DNA of 64,000 nt from Streptomyces rugosispiralis (GCF_024505145.1 NZ_JANIAA010000041.1:1-64000), one strand, 5' to 3'. Shown: positions 50,137-58,773, numbered from the stretch's first letter. Translations and numbers: made by a program. Notes: generated from the letters alone by a model not told the origin.

Positions 50137-50853
50137 TCAGTCGGCCAGGTGCACGGAGAAGAGGTCCTTGGCGTCGGGGAAGAGATCGAGACGCGTCGGG
50201 TCGATGGTCAGGTCGATTCCGTCGCAGAGGAGGTCGACGGGCGGCTTGTCGTCCTTACCGCCGTCGCCACCCTTGCCGTCGTCCTTACCGTCGTCGTCCT
50301 TGCCGCCGCCGTCGCCCTTACCGCCGCCGTCGCCCGTACCGCCGTCGTCCGGCCGCTGGGTCGGCGGGGCGGGCGGCTCCGCCGTACAGCGCGGGGTGAC
50401 GACCGCCTTGGCCGTCGCCTCCGCGTACTTGCTCTCCGTGCCGGGGATGACGGTCTTGCCCACGGGCTTGTGCGTCTTCACGGTGACGGTGAAGGACGTC
50501 GGCAGATAGCCCGGGACGCATCCGTCTCCGGTGAGCGAGGCGCCGTTCTGGTCGGCGAACCACTGCGCCTGTGCACAGGCGTCGCCCACGCCCAGTCCCC
50601 GCCCGTTCAGCAGGTCGTCCCATGCGCTGCCGTTCGCGATCGCCTCCAGGAACCCCTTGCGCAACTGGTCGCGGTAGTCCTGGGCGGCCGCGAGGGCCGC
50701 CGCGTCGGCGGCGGTCTGTCCGCCGCTGCGGGTCGCTCCGGCCTGGCCGACGGCGAAGAGGGCGAGCGCCAGGAAGAGCAGGCCCGCCACCGCCGTGATG
50801 TAGATCGGAAACGCCTGCCCCGCGTCGCTCCTGAGATCTCGGCGCGCTGTCAC
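50137..50853 (-). CDS. TadG-like pilus assembly protein
   Basis: 238 aa from GTG 50853. The N-terminus DAGQAFPIYITAVAGLLFLALALFAVGQAGATRSGGQTAADAAALAA is the type IV-pilin-like helix typical of TadE/TadG proteins, with the processing-type Gly before Gln. A Cys-containing extracytoplasmic region follows (CAQAQWF, TGDGCVPGYLP). Near the end is a Gly/Lys/Asp repeat of GGGKDDDGKDD type (imperfect 9-12 bp units, 50.2-50.35 kb). It probably anchors the pilus in the membrane. The gene lies downstream of the Flp pilin gene. Confidence 0.8.
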   Translation of the reverse strand: MTARRDLRSDAGQAFPIYITAVAGLLFLALALFAVGQAGATRSGGQTAADAAALAAAQDYRDQLRKGFLEAIANGSAWDDLLNGRGLGVGDACAQAQWFADQNGASLTGDGCVPGYLPTSFTVTVKTHKPVGKTVIPGTESKYAEATAKAVVTPRCTAEPPAPPTQRPDDGGTGDGGGKGDGGGKDDDGKDDGKGGDGGKDDKPPVDLLCDGIDLTIDPTRLDLFPDAKDLFSVHLAD

Positions 50854-50861
50854 GGGACCGG

Positions 50862-51026
50862 TCAGATGCCGACGACCTGTGAGATCTTGTCGGAGATGGC
50901 GTTTGCGATCATGCTGCCGAAGTCTGTGGTCGACAGGACCAGCACGATGGCCACCACCACGGCGATGATGCCCAGGTATTCGATCGAGGTCTGTCCCCGA
51001 TCGTTCCGCATGACGCGCTTCCCCAT
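50862..51026 (-). CDS. Flp-type pilin
   Basis: 54 aa from ATG 51026, with GGAGGGGAA 4 bases upstream. The processing site and helix are visible in RGQTSIEYLGIIAVVVAIVLVLSTTDFG: cleavage after Gly would leave Gln-Thr-Ser-Ile-Glu-Tyr, with Glu at the +5 position required for pilin assembly. It is a very short mature pilin (about 40 residues), as usual for Flp family members. The prepilin peptidase at 45 kb is the obvious processing enzyme. It is the only pilin of this type in the window. Confidence 0.92.
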   Translation of the reverse strand: MGKRVMRNDRGQTSIEYLGIIAVVVAIVLVLSTTDFGSMIANAISDKISQVVGI

Positions 51027-51300
51027 TGTGTTCCCCTCCATGGGCTGCCGTCCCTCTGTGGTCCGGCGACTCAACCCCCGTGGTGTCGCTCGCGACACGA
51101 GCAAAGTACGCCGAAACAGCCGTCTCGGAACAGTGCCCTAGGAAGCATTGACTTCCCCGTTCATCACGTTCGAACCGTGGACGTGACGACCAACCCCGAC
51201 CGCGCATCCGTCTCACCCCCTCCCGCACCGAGGAGTTCTCCGTCGACGACTGTCCCACATTCAATTGCAACCGCGAAGGGGCTTCACCTAAAAGAGACCG

Positions 51301-52188
51301 TCAGTCCCCGGTCACCGAGCCGAAGTCGGTACCCGACCCGATGAAGAACCCCGCGACGAGCAACACCATGGTTCCGGGCACCATGAAGGTCGTGATGACC
51401 ATGGTCGCCTTCGGCACCGCGCGGGCCGCGCGCCGCCGGGCGTTCTGCGCGTCCGTACGGCGCATGTCGTTCGCAATGGCGATCAACGTTTCGACAATCG
51501 GAGCGCCCAGCTCCTCGCCCTGCTGAAGGGCGGTGACGAACTGCGCGACCTGTTCTGAGTCATTACGTTTACGTAGTTCCTCGAACGCCTGACGGCGGCT
51601 GACCCCCATGTCCATTTGCCGAAGTGTGATGCGAAGTTCATCCGCCCAGGGGCCCTCATACTTCTCGGCGACCCGGTCCAGGGCCTGACGGAAGCTCAAA
51701 CCGGCGCTCACCACGACGGCCAGAACGTCCAGAAAGTCCGGCAACGTCCGCTCGATCGCGTCCTTGCGCTCGCGCACCGCCGCCCAGATGCCCACCTCGA
51801 TCCAGAACAGCCCGAACGCCACCAGCAGCAGCGCCAGCAGGACTTGACCCCTGCCCAGCATCACCAGCGCCCCGACGAAGCCGAGCGCCCCGTAGACCGC
51901 CCGCCGGGCCGCGTAGCGATCCACCGTCAGACCGCCCGGATTGCCCGCCAGATCGATCCGGCGGCGGACCCGGGCCACCCGCTTCTCGCCCATCAGCCGC
52001 AGCACCAGCGGGGCGTAGCGCATGCCCAGCCGGTCGACGGCCGAGCCGACCACGGTCGTCCGACTGGAGCCGACCTCCAGGGCCACCGCCAGATCGCTGG
52101 GCAGCTTGGCCTCGCTGCGGTACAGCGTGATGCCGTAGGCGATGCCCGCCACCGCGAGACCGGCCGCCAGCGCCAGCAGCAGTGCCAT
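51301..52188 (-). CDS. tadC: TadC-like inner membrane platform protein
   Basis: 295 aa from ATG 52188 (TTG 52197 is possible). Two hydrophobic helices near the N-terminus, a paired central hydrophobic region (GALGFVGALVMLGRGQVLLALLLVAFGLFWI) and a C-terminal pair (MVITTFMVPGTMVLLVAGFFIG) flank a T2SF domain: LPDFLDVLAVVVSAGLSFRQALDRVAE, then FVTALQQGEELGAPIVETL. It should form the inner membrane platform with TadB, powered by TadA. Confidence 0.9.
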   Translation of the reverse strand: MALLLALAAGLAVAGIAYGITLYRSEAKLPSDLAVALEVGSSRTTVVGSAVDRLGMRYAPLVLRLMGEKRVARVRRRIDLAGNPGGLTVDRYAARRAVYGALGFVGALVMLGRGQVLLALLLVAFGLFWIEVGIWAAVRERKDAIERTLPDFLDVLAVVVSAGLSFRQALDRVAEKYEGPWADELRITLRQMDMGVSRRQAFEELRKRNDSEQVAQFVTALQQGEELGAPIVETLIAIANDMRRTDAQNARRRAARAVPKATMVITTFMVPGTMVLLVAGFFIGSGTDFGSVTGD

Positions 52189-52224
52189 CTCCCTCAAGTC
52201 CCCTCTACCTGGATTCGCTCGTAC

Positions 52225-52315
52225 GTCGGTCTCGGACGGTCTCGGACGGTCTCGGACAGTCTGGACGGTCTTGGGCGGCCTTGGTCGGCCTTGGGCGGTC
52301 TTGGACGTCTCAGAC
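52225..52315. repeat. 10-bp repeat between tadB and tadC
   Basis: Three tandem copies of TCTCGGACGG-type units, then several degenerate GGTCTTGGGCGG-like units, fill the gap between the tadB stop and the tadC start. They contain no frame of interest. Confidence 0.75.
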
Positions 52316-53248
52316 GTCGATCTTGGACATGCGGCGGATGAGGAAGAAGCCGATCCCGTACAGGCAGAAGGCCACGACCACCGCCGCCTGCCCCCAGAAG
52401 GACGAGGTCATCCGGTCCAGCGAACCGGCCGAGATCCGGTTCATCAGCAGCAGCGTCCCGATCCCCAGCAGCGGTACGACATAGGCGGTGACCGTCACCT
52501 GCGAGAGCTGGGTGCGCACCTCCCGCCGGGTCTCCTTGCGCTCCTCCAGCGTCTGGGTGAGGTTGCGCAGCGAGCTGACCACGGTGCCGCCGGCCCGGTT
52601 GGACAGCACCAGCGTGGTGACCAGCACCACCAGCTCCCGGGACGGCAGCCGCTCGGCCAGCTCCTCCAGCGCGTCGTCGATCGAGTGGCCGACGGCCAGC
52701 TTGGCCGCGACCTTGGCCAGCTCCTCGCCCGCCGGCGCCTCCATCTCGTCCGCCGCCATGCCGAGCGCGGTGCGCAGCGCCAGCCCGGCCTGGGTGGCGT
52801 TGGCCAGGATCCGCGACAGCTCGGGCAGTTGGTTGATGAAGCGCTCTATCCGCTTCTGGCGCTGCCAGCTGAGGAACGCGAAGGCCCCCCAGACGGCGAC
52901 CACCGCCGCTATCGGGCCGAAGAACGCCGCGAGGAAGGACGCCGCGATCACCCACAGCCCGGCCGCCGCCCCCGCCGTGTAGACGAAGAACTCCCCCGGG
53001 GTGATCTCCAGGCCGGTGGCCGCCAGCCGCAGTTCCAGCTTCCGGCCCAGGGAGGTGGTGCGCAGCCACCGGTCGACACCCGAGAAGCGGCGCGCACGGG
53101 CGGTGCCCGGCAGCGGGCCGGTCTCCGACAGCCGGTCGATCAGCGCACGCTGCTGCTCCTTGCCGCGTACGTAGGTGTGCACGCCCACGACGCCCAGCGC
53201 GCCGCACACCAGCGTCGTGCCGAGGGCGGCCGTCGCGAGATGGTCCAT
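52310..53248 (-). CDS. tadB: TadB-like inner membrane platform protein
   Basis: 312 aa from ATG 53248. It has an N-terminal helix, a first membrane pair (FFVYTAGAAAGLWVIAASFLAAFFGPIAAVVAVWGAFAFL), a cytoplasmic T2SF domain (RFINQLPELSRILANATQAGLALRTALGMAADEM) and a C-terminal pair ending RRMSKIDV. It should form the inner membrane platform with TadC. A 61-bp gap containing a 10-bp repeat separates it from tadC. Confidence 0.9.
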   Translation of the reverse strand: MDHLATAALGTTLVCGALGVVGVHTYVRGKEQQRALIDRLSETGPLPGTARARRFSGVDRWLRTTSLGRKLELRLAATGLEITPGEFFVYTAGAAAGLWVIAASFLAAFFGPIAAVVAVWGAFAFLSWQRQKRIERFINQLPELSRILANATQAGLALRTALGMAADEMEAPAGEELAKVAAKLAVGHSIDDALEELAERLPSRELVVLVTTLVLSNRAGGTVVSSLRNLTQTLEERKETRREVRTQLSQVTVTAYVVPLLGIGTLLLMNRISAGSLDRMTSSFWGQAAVVVAFCLYGIGFFLIRRMSKIDV

Positions 53249-53256
53249 GGGCCCTG

Positions 53257-54795
53257 CTACCTCCGGTCCCTGGGGTCGAACGAGGGTCGGTCGTGTGCGG
53301 GTCGGTCCTGCGCGGGTCGGTCCTGTGGCGGTCGGCCGAACGGGGGCCGGTCGTACGGGGGCCGGTCGTACGGGGGCCCGCCGTACGGGGGCCGGTCGTA
53401 CGGGGGCCCGCCGTACGGAGGCCCGTCGTACGGGGGCCGGTCGTACGGGTCGTATCCGGCCGCGCGGGTGGCGAGCTGCGCCGGGAAGGCGGCCACGCCG
53501 AAGGCGGGCGGCACCGATTCGCTGGCCATCCGCAGCCGCTCGGCGACCCGCTCCGGCAGCGGGAAGTAGCCGAACCGCCCGTGCACCACCCGGTCCGCAC
53601 CCATCGGCTGGGCGTCGAAACGGCAGACGGTGGCGATGCGGTACGACTCGTGGCCGTGGCTGTCGAGCAGCGCGATCTCGCTGATCCGCCGCGAGCCGTC
53701 GGCGTGCCGGACGAGCTGCACGATGCAGTCCACGGCGCTGTTGATCTGGTCCCGCAGCGCCTCGTAGGGGATCGCCACATCCGACATGGAGGCGAGCGTC
53801 TGGAGCCGCATCAGCGCGTCCTCGGCGCTGTTGGCGTGCACTGTGGCCAGCGAGCCGTCATGGCCGGTGGACATGGCCTGGAGCATGTCGAGGGTCTCAC
53901 CGCCGCGCACCTCGCCGACGATGATGCGGTCGGGGCGCATCCGGAGGGAGTTGCGGACCAGGTCGCGGATGGTGATCCGGCCGCTGCCCTCGACGTTGGG
54001 CGGCCGGGACTCCAGCCGGATGACATGGGTCTGCTGGAGCTGGAGTTCGGCGGCGTCCTCGACGGTGATGATGCGCTCCCCGTCGGGGATCAGCCCGGAC
54101 AGCGCGTTGAGCAGCGTGGTCTTGCCGGATCCGGTGGGCCCGGAGACCACGACGTTGAACTTGGCCCGCACCAGCGCCGCGAGCAGCATCAGCATCTGCT
54201 CGTCCAGCGTGCCCATGCCGATCAGCTCATGGAGGGTGTAGGCGCGGGGGAAGCGGCGGATGGTGAGGGTGGCGCCGGTGAGGGCGAGCGGCGGGATGAT
54301 CACGTTGACGCGCTCGCCGGAGGGCAGCCGGGCGTCGACCATCGGATTCGACTCGTCCACACGGCGGTTGACCGTGGAGACGATGCGCTCGATGGTCTGC
54401 ATCAGCTGCTCTTCGGAGGCGAAGCGTACGGGGACCAGCTCGACCCGGCCGGCGCGCTCCACGAAGATCTGGTCCGGGCCGTTGACCATGATCTCGGTGA
54501 TGGAGGCGTCCTCGAGGAGCGGTTCGAGCACCCCGAGGCCGAGCGCCTCGTCCACCACCCGGCGGATCAGCTGGGAGCGCTCGCTGGTGGACAGCACCGG
54601 ACCCTCGCGGCTGATGATGTGGCCGAGCACGCGCTCCAGCCGGGAGCGGCGCTCGACGGTGGAGAGCGACGACATCTCCGCGAGGTCGATCTCCTCCAGC
54701 AGCTTGGCGCGGTAGACGGAGACGAGGTGCCCGTCCTGGCGCCCGCCGCCCTCGCCGGGCCCCTCGGGCGCGGTGATACGGGACCGCAGGCTCAT
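53257..54795 (-). CDS. tadA: TadA/CpaF secretion ATPase with PPYxx repeat tail
   Basis: 512 aa from ATG 54795, with GGAGGGG 8 bases upstream. The secretion ATPase core has SSLSTVERRSRLERVLGHII, VERAGRVELVPVRFASEEQL, Walker A GPTGSGKTTLLNALSG, an Asp box EDAAELQLQQTH and Walker B RIIVGEVRGGETLDMLQAMSTGHDG. It energises assembly. After residue 440 a tail of PPYDR/PPYGG pentapeptides repeats about ten times (15-bp units, 53.33-53.45 kb). The tail is not part of the ATPase fold and should vary between strains. The start overlaps the upstream tadE gene (ATGA). Confidence 0.92.
   Translation of the reverse strand: MSLRSRITAPEGPGEGGGRQDGHLVSVYRAKLLEEIDLAEMSSLSTVERRSRLERVLGHIISREGPVLSTSERSQLIRRVVDEALGLGVLEPLLEDASITEIMVNGPDQIFVERAGRVELVPVRFASEEQLMQTIERIVSTVNRRVDESNPMVDARLPSGERVNVIIPPLALTGATLTIRRFPRAYTLHELIGMGTLDEQMLMLLAALVRAKFNVVVSGPTGSGKTTLLNALSGLIPDGERIITVEDAAELQLQQTHVIRLESRPPNVEGSGRITIRDLVRNSLRMRPDRIIVGEVRGGETLDMLQAMSTGHDGSLATVHANSAEDALMRLQTLASMSDVAIPYEALRDQINSAVDCIVQLVRHADGSRRISEIALLDSHGHESYRIATVCRFDAQPMGADRVVHGRFGYFPLPERVAERLRMASESVPPAFGVAAFPAQLATRAAGYDPYDRPPYDGPPYGGPPYDRPPYGGPPYDRPPYDRPPFGRPPQDRPAQDRPAHDRPSFDPRDRR
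53335..53452. repeat. 15-bp in-frame repeat at tadA 3' end
   Basis: Units of CGTACGGGGGCCGGT and CGTACGGGGGCCCGC type (plus strand) encode PPYDR and PPYGG on the minus strand. About eight to ten units are visible. Confidence 0.85.
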
Positions 54796-55376
54796 GGCTG
54801 ACCCCCTCCCGTCGCCTGGAGCTGTCCGTCGTCGCACGGCATGGTGGCGCTCTTCTCTGCGCTGCCGAAGTCGAAGCCGGGGATGACGGAGGGGATGGCC
54901 ACGGTCGCGGTGGCCTGCGCCTCCCCGCCTCCGCAGCCACCGCTGCCGATGCTGGCCCCGTCGGCCAGCCATCCGCTGATCGCCGCCTTCCCGGCGGCCT
55001 GCGGGCTGGTCTGCGGCTCGTCCAGGGACGCCGTCCGCGCCGCCGCCCGCGCCGCCGTGCCCGCCTGCTGCGCGGCGTACGCGGCGATGCCGAGCTGCAC
55101 GGCGGCGAGCGCGACGAGGATCAGGACCGGCAGAAACCCGAGGAACTCGATGGACGCGGACCCGGCGTCGCCCCGCCCCCGCCGCGACGCGCCGGGGCGC
55201 CGCCCCACCCGGCCCGAGCCCACGGCCTGGCGGCCGGGCCGGCGCGCGGCGGCGGCCGTGGCGGGCCCACCGCCCGGCGCCGCGGGGCCCCCGGCCGCCC
55301 CAGGACGGTCACGGTGGCGGGGCGCCGTCGCGGGGCCGCCGGGGGCGATCCGCACGCGCACGCGGTGACGGGTCAT
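54792..55376 (-). CDS. TadE-like pseudopilin
   Basis: 194 aa from ATG 55376. A basic Pro/Arg/Gly-rich leader of about 70 residues precedes GSASIEFLGFLPVLILVALAAVQLGIAAYAAQQAGTAARAAARTAS, the TadE helix with the E of the pilin-like processing site. A Cys-rich periplasmic domain with two CGG/CDD sites follows. The leader is long for a TadE and may use an internal start. It overlaps tadA by 4 bases and follows the CpaE-TadE fusion after 1 base. Confidence 0.82.
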   Translation of the reverse strand: MTRHRVRVRIAPGGPATAPRHRDRPGAAGGPAAPGGGPATAAAARRPGRQAVGSGRVGRRPGASRRGRGDAGSASIEFLGFLPVLILVALAAVQLGIAAYAAQQAGTAARAAARTASLDEPQTSPQAAGKAAISGWLADGASIGSGGCGGGEAQATATVAIPSVIPGFDFGSAEKSATMPCDDGQLQATGGGQP

Positions 55377-55377
55377 C

Positions 55378-57120
55378 TCAGCCTCCTCCGCCCGCCAGGT
55401 CGGTCTCGTCCGCCGCGCCCGCCGTGCCCGTGACCGTCCAGGGGAAGTCGGCGGCGCCCGGGAAGAGGATCGGGACCTGGAGCTCGACCGTGGCCTTGTA
55501 GACCGTGCCGTCGCCGCCGCAGTCGATGTTGGCGGTCCAGGAGCCGGGGATGTCCTTCGCGGCCGCGTCCTGGCAGGCGCCCGCGCCCTTGGCGGCGCCC
55601 GCGCGGGCGCCCTTGTCGGCGGAGTTGCCCGCCAGCGAGTACGTGTAGCCCACCAGCACCAGCTGCCAGATGACCGCGAGCACGATCAGCGCCAGCGGCA
55701 GGACGCCGAGGAACTCGACCGTCACCTGGCCGCGGTCGCCGCCGCCCCGCTTGCGCAGGAAGCCCTTGGTGGACGGCGGGGCGATCTCGTTCAGCGCGTC
55801 GGTGCCGTCGCCGACGCTGCCCTGCGCCGGGTCGCCGCCCGCCTCTATGGCATGGCGCCGCCGCAGCCCCGGCAGGGCGCGCTCGCCGCCGCCCCCGGCC
55901 GCGTGGCCGCCCCGGTGGCCCGCGCGGCGGCCGCCGCCCGGGGGCCCCGCCGCCACCAGGCCCAGCTCACCGGCCAGCCCCCACAGCGCCTGTTTGACGG
56001 CCGACTTGGCGTCCAGGTCGTGCATCCGGCCCGAGTCGACGGCGGGTTGCAGCTCCTTGAATCCGGCCGGGATCGCCGTGCGCGCCACGGTCGTACCGGT
56101 GGCCCGCTGGACCAGCTGCGGCTGGATCTCCGCGCTGCGGGTGTGCCGGTTGACCACGGTCACGGTCTCCTCCGCCTTGCGGATCTGGAGCCGGTCCCAC
56201 AGCCGCACCATGCGCTTGGCGGCGCGCACCGCGACCACGTCCGGGGTGGTCACCAGCAGCGCGATGTCCGCGAGCTCCACGGCGGCGGCGCCCGCGGAGG
56301 TCATCTGGGTACCGCAGTCGACGATCACGACCTCGAAGCGCGACCGCAGCGCGCCGATCACCTGCCGGGCGGTGCCGTCGGTCACCTCCTCGCCGCGCTC
56401 GCCCTCGCCCGGCGCGAGCAGCAGCCCGAGCCCGGTCTGGTGGGTGAACACCGCGTCCTGGAGCACCCGCGGCGAGATGTCGTTGATCTGCGCCAGATCG
56501 GCGATCGAGCGCCGGAACTGGACGTCGAGGTACGAGGCGATGTCCCCGGACTGGAGGTCCATGTCGACCAGCGCGACCTTACGGCCCGCGGCCCGCGCGG
56601 CGAGCGCGAGCTGTACGGCGGTCACGGTGGTGCCGACCCCGCCCTTGGCGCCCGCGACCGCGACCAGCTTGCCGCCGGGCCCGGCGGGATACGGGTCGCC
56701 GCCGCCCCCGAGATGGCGCCGCACGCCGGTGGCCCACTGGGCGGCGCCCTGGACGCGGGCGGCCAGCTCGTCGTACGCCAGCGGTATCCCGGCGATGCCG
56801 CGGGCCCCGGCGTCCATGGCGGCCGAGTACAGCGCGGGCCCCGCGTCCGCGGTCACCAGCACCACGCCCACCGCGGGGAAGCGCAGCGCGATCTCGCGGA
56901 TCAGCTCAAGCGCCGGGGCCGGGCCGATGCGCTCATGGACGAGGACGACCTCCGGCAGCTCCTCCAGGGAGGCGGCGGCCAGCGAGGCGAGGGTGTCGAG
57001 CAGCAGGGTCGAGTCGCCCACCGGCGCCGACGGTTCGACACCGGGCAGCTGGCCGAGCAGCCCACTGAGGGAGTGGGCGGCGTCGGGGTCGCCGACGGCC
57101 GGCAGAATTCTGATCGTCAC
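55378..57120 (-). CDS. CpaE-like ATPase fused to a TadE domain
   Basis: 580 aa from ATG 57120. Residues about 1-135 resemble a receiver-like domain (VVLVHERIGPAPAL, GVVLVTADAGP). Residues about 150-400 are a MinD/ParA-type domain with deviant Walker A GAKGGVGTTVTAVQLALAARA, the second Lys of the P-loop being replaced as in CpaE. After a Gly/Arg/His-rich linker the C-terminus (from about 460) is a TadE module (DRGQVTVEFLGVLPLALIVLAVIWQLVLVGYTYSLAG). A cytoplasmic localisation ATPase is thus linked in one chain to a membrane pseudopilin. No stop separates the two. Confidence 0.85.
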   Translation of the reverse strand: MTIRILPAVGDPDAAHSLSGLLGQLPGVEPSAPVGDSTLLLDTLASLAAASLEELPEVVLVHERIGPAPALELIREIALRFPAVGVVLVTADAGPALYSAAMDAGARGIAGIPLAYDELAARVQGAAQWATGVRRHLGGGGDPYPAGPGGKLVAVAGAKGGVGTTVTAVQLALAARAAGRKVALVDMDLQSGDIASYLDVQFRRSIADLAQINDISPRVLQDAVFTHQTGLGLLLAPGEGERGEEVTDGTARQVIGALRSRFEVVIVDCGTQMTSAGAAAVELADIALLVTTPDVVAVRAAKRMVRLWDRLQIRKAEETVTVVNRHTRSAEIQPQLVQRATGTTVARTAIPAGFKELQPAVDSGRMHDLDAKSAVKQALWGLAGELGLVAAGPPGGGRRAGHRGGHAAGGGGERALPGLRRRHAIEAGGDPAQGSVGDGTDALNEIAPPSTKGFLRKRGGGDRGQVTVEFLGVLPLALIVLAVIWQLVLVGYTYSLAGNSADKGARAGAAKGAGACQDAAAKDIPGSWTANIDCGGDGTVYKATVELQVPILFPGAADFPWTVTGTAGAADETDLAGGGG

Positions 57121-57136
57121 CGCGGCACCTCCTCAC

Positions 57137-57841
57137 TCATTTGTCGCCGTCGAGGGTGTAGGTGCGGTCGCCGGGGTCTATGGAGCGGCCCCCGCCGGGC
57201 GCGACCAGCGCGAGCCGCACATGCGAGGCGAACGACTCGGCGTACGCGACGCGCTGGGCGTTCCTGGTCTCGAGCGCGAAGGTGATCGGCACGGCCTCGT
57301 TGATCCGCCGCTTGTCGTCCTGGTCGGGCTCCAGGGCGGTGATCTTGCCGAGGTCGAGCACCTCGGCGCCCGCGACGATCAACTTGGAGACCGGCTTCTC
57401 GCCCTGGGTGTTGCCCTCGAAGGTGGCGTAGATGTTGACCCTGGCGCCGGGGGTGATCTTGCCCGCGACACCGGTCGCCGCGTCGACCATGATCGCGATC
57501 TCCTGCTGCCCGGGCTTCAGGGCGGGCCGGTTCACGATCATGTCGCGCTGGAGCAGCGACCCCTTGGTCAGCTGGGTCACGGCGATCTTCCCGCGTAGCT
57601 CGTCGAGATCGGTGACGGCGGTGGAGGGCACATAGCGCTTGGGCATCGAGACCTTCTCGAACTCCCCCGCGTCCAGCGCCTTGTACGGCTTGACGTCCGA
57701 GGTGAGCTTGTAGGCCGTGGTCTCTGGGCCGACCTTCGACTCCACGTCGTTGACGACGGAGAGGACTCCGGCGAAGGCGCCGACGGCGCACAGGACCGAC
57801 AGGAGCAGCAGGATGACTCCGCGGCGCTGGCGTGAATTCAT
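57137..57841 (-). CDS. CpaB-like SAF-domain protein
   Basis: 234 aa from ATG 57841. One N-terminal helix (VILLLLSVLCAVGAFAGVLSVV) anchors a periplasmic part. The SAF domain (AVTDLDELRGKIAVTQLTKGSLLQRDMIVNRPALKPGQQEIAIMVDAATGVAGKITPGARVNIYATFEG) is that of CpaB/RcpC proteins, which in other systems guide pilus extrusion. It starts the cluster proper, 16 bases before the CpaE-TadE fusion gene. Confidence 0.88.
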   Translation of the reverse strand: MNSRQRRGVILLLLSVLCAVGAFAGVLSVVNDVESKVGPETTAYKLTSDVKPYKALDAGEFEKVSMPKRYVPSTAVTDLDELRGKIAVTQLTKGSLLQRDMIVNRPALKPGQQEIAIMVDAATGVAGKITPGARVNIYATFEGNTQGEKPVSKLIVAGAEVLDLGKITALEPDQDDKRRINEAVPITFALETRNAQRVAYAESFASHVRLALVAPGGGRSIDPGDRTYTLDGDK

Positions 57842-57867
57842 GGGTCGCACAACCTCGTTCGGGGACG

Positions 57868-58773
57868 TTACCGGCTGGTCAGGGCGGGACGTTGGGACGT
57901 GAGCAGTGCGGGGATCTCATCGCCGCGGGCGACCGGGCAGGAGCAGAAGGCGCAGCGGTCGCCGATGAGTTCGAAGCCGCACCAGTGGCATTCCTCTCTC
58001 CGTACGGAGGCCACGAGCTGGTAGAGGACCGAGAGGTCGGGGATGGCCGCGGCGAACTCGATCAGCTTCGGGGTGCCCCACCAGCGCGCCGACTCGGCGG
58101 GCAGCGGCACCTCCGCCACACCGCGTACGCCCCAGGCGGGGGCGAGGGCGCCGGTGACCCAGTCGTCGTGGCCCGCGCCGCCGTCCCCGTAGCCGTGGCT
58201 GTTGAGCTGGCCCCGGGCGATCGTCATGGCGGTGGCGTACCCGGGGGCGGGCAGCTCGGTCGCGCCGCCGACCTTGACCAGGTGCGGGGTGGGGTGGGCG
58301 AGCACCCCGAAGTGGGCGCCGGGCACCCAGGACTTGACGTGCGAGGTGAGGCTGACCGGGACCCGGTCCAGCTTGGCGACGCTGCCCAGCAGGGCGCCCG
58401 CGTGGATGTAGTGGGAGAGCAGCCGGGCGGCGCACGCCAGGACGCCGGGGCTGAAGTCGGATATGGAGAGCTGGCGCAGCTGACGGGCCAGTACGGCGAC
58501 GGCCAGCGGGGGCAGTTCGAGCGGCAGCAGCGCCATCCGGTCGCTCTCCAGGACGGAGCGCACGGTGTGGAGCCGGCGGACCACGGCCGCGGGGGTCGCG
58601 GCGGGGTAGAGCACGACGAGATAGCCCTGCTGGTCGAGGAGGGTCCCGACCTCGGCGAGCGCGTCGTCGAGTGACTGTGCGTCCGGCGGGCGGAGCACTA
58701 CGGCCGACGGGGTCTGCCCGTCGGGCGGCGGAAGCACCAGCTCACGGCCGGTGACTGCTATCGCGGTGGGCAC
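57868..58773 (-). CDS. Conserved Streptomyces protein with C-terminal zinc ribbon
   Basis: 301 aa from GTG 58773. The first 100 residues carry PSAVVLRPPDAQSLDDALAEV and YLVVLYPAATPAAVVRRLHTV. A middle domain follows, then a C-terminal zinc ribbon with two Cys pairs: ECHWCGFELIGDRCAFCSCP. I do not recognise the family. It leads the Tad cluster on the same strand, 26 bases upstream of cpaB, so it is likely co-transcribed. A cytosolic regulator or assembly factor of the cluster would fit, but nothing in the sequence proves this. Confidence 0.65.
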   Translation of the reverse strand: MPTAIAVTGRELVLPPPDGQTPSAVVLRPPDAQSLDDALAEVGTLLDQQGYLVVLYPAATPAAVVRRLHTVRSVLESDRMALLPLELPPLAVAVLARQLRQLSISDFSPGVLACAARLLSHYIHAGALLGSVAKLDRVPVSLTSHVKSWVPGAHFGVLAHPTPHLVKVGGATELPAPGYATAMTIARGQLNSHGYGDGGAGHDDWVTGALAPAWGVRGVAEVPLPAESARWWGTPKLIEFAAAIPDLSVLYQLVASVRREECHWCGFELIGDRCAFCSCPVARGDEIPALLTSQRPALTSR

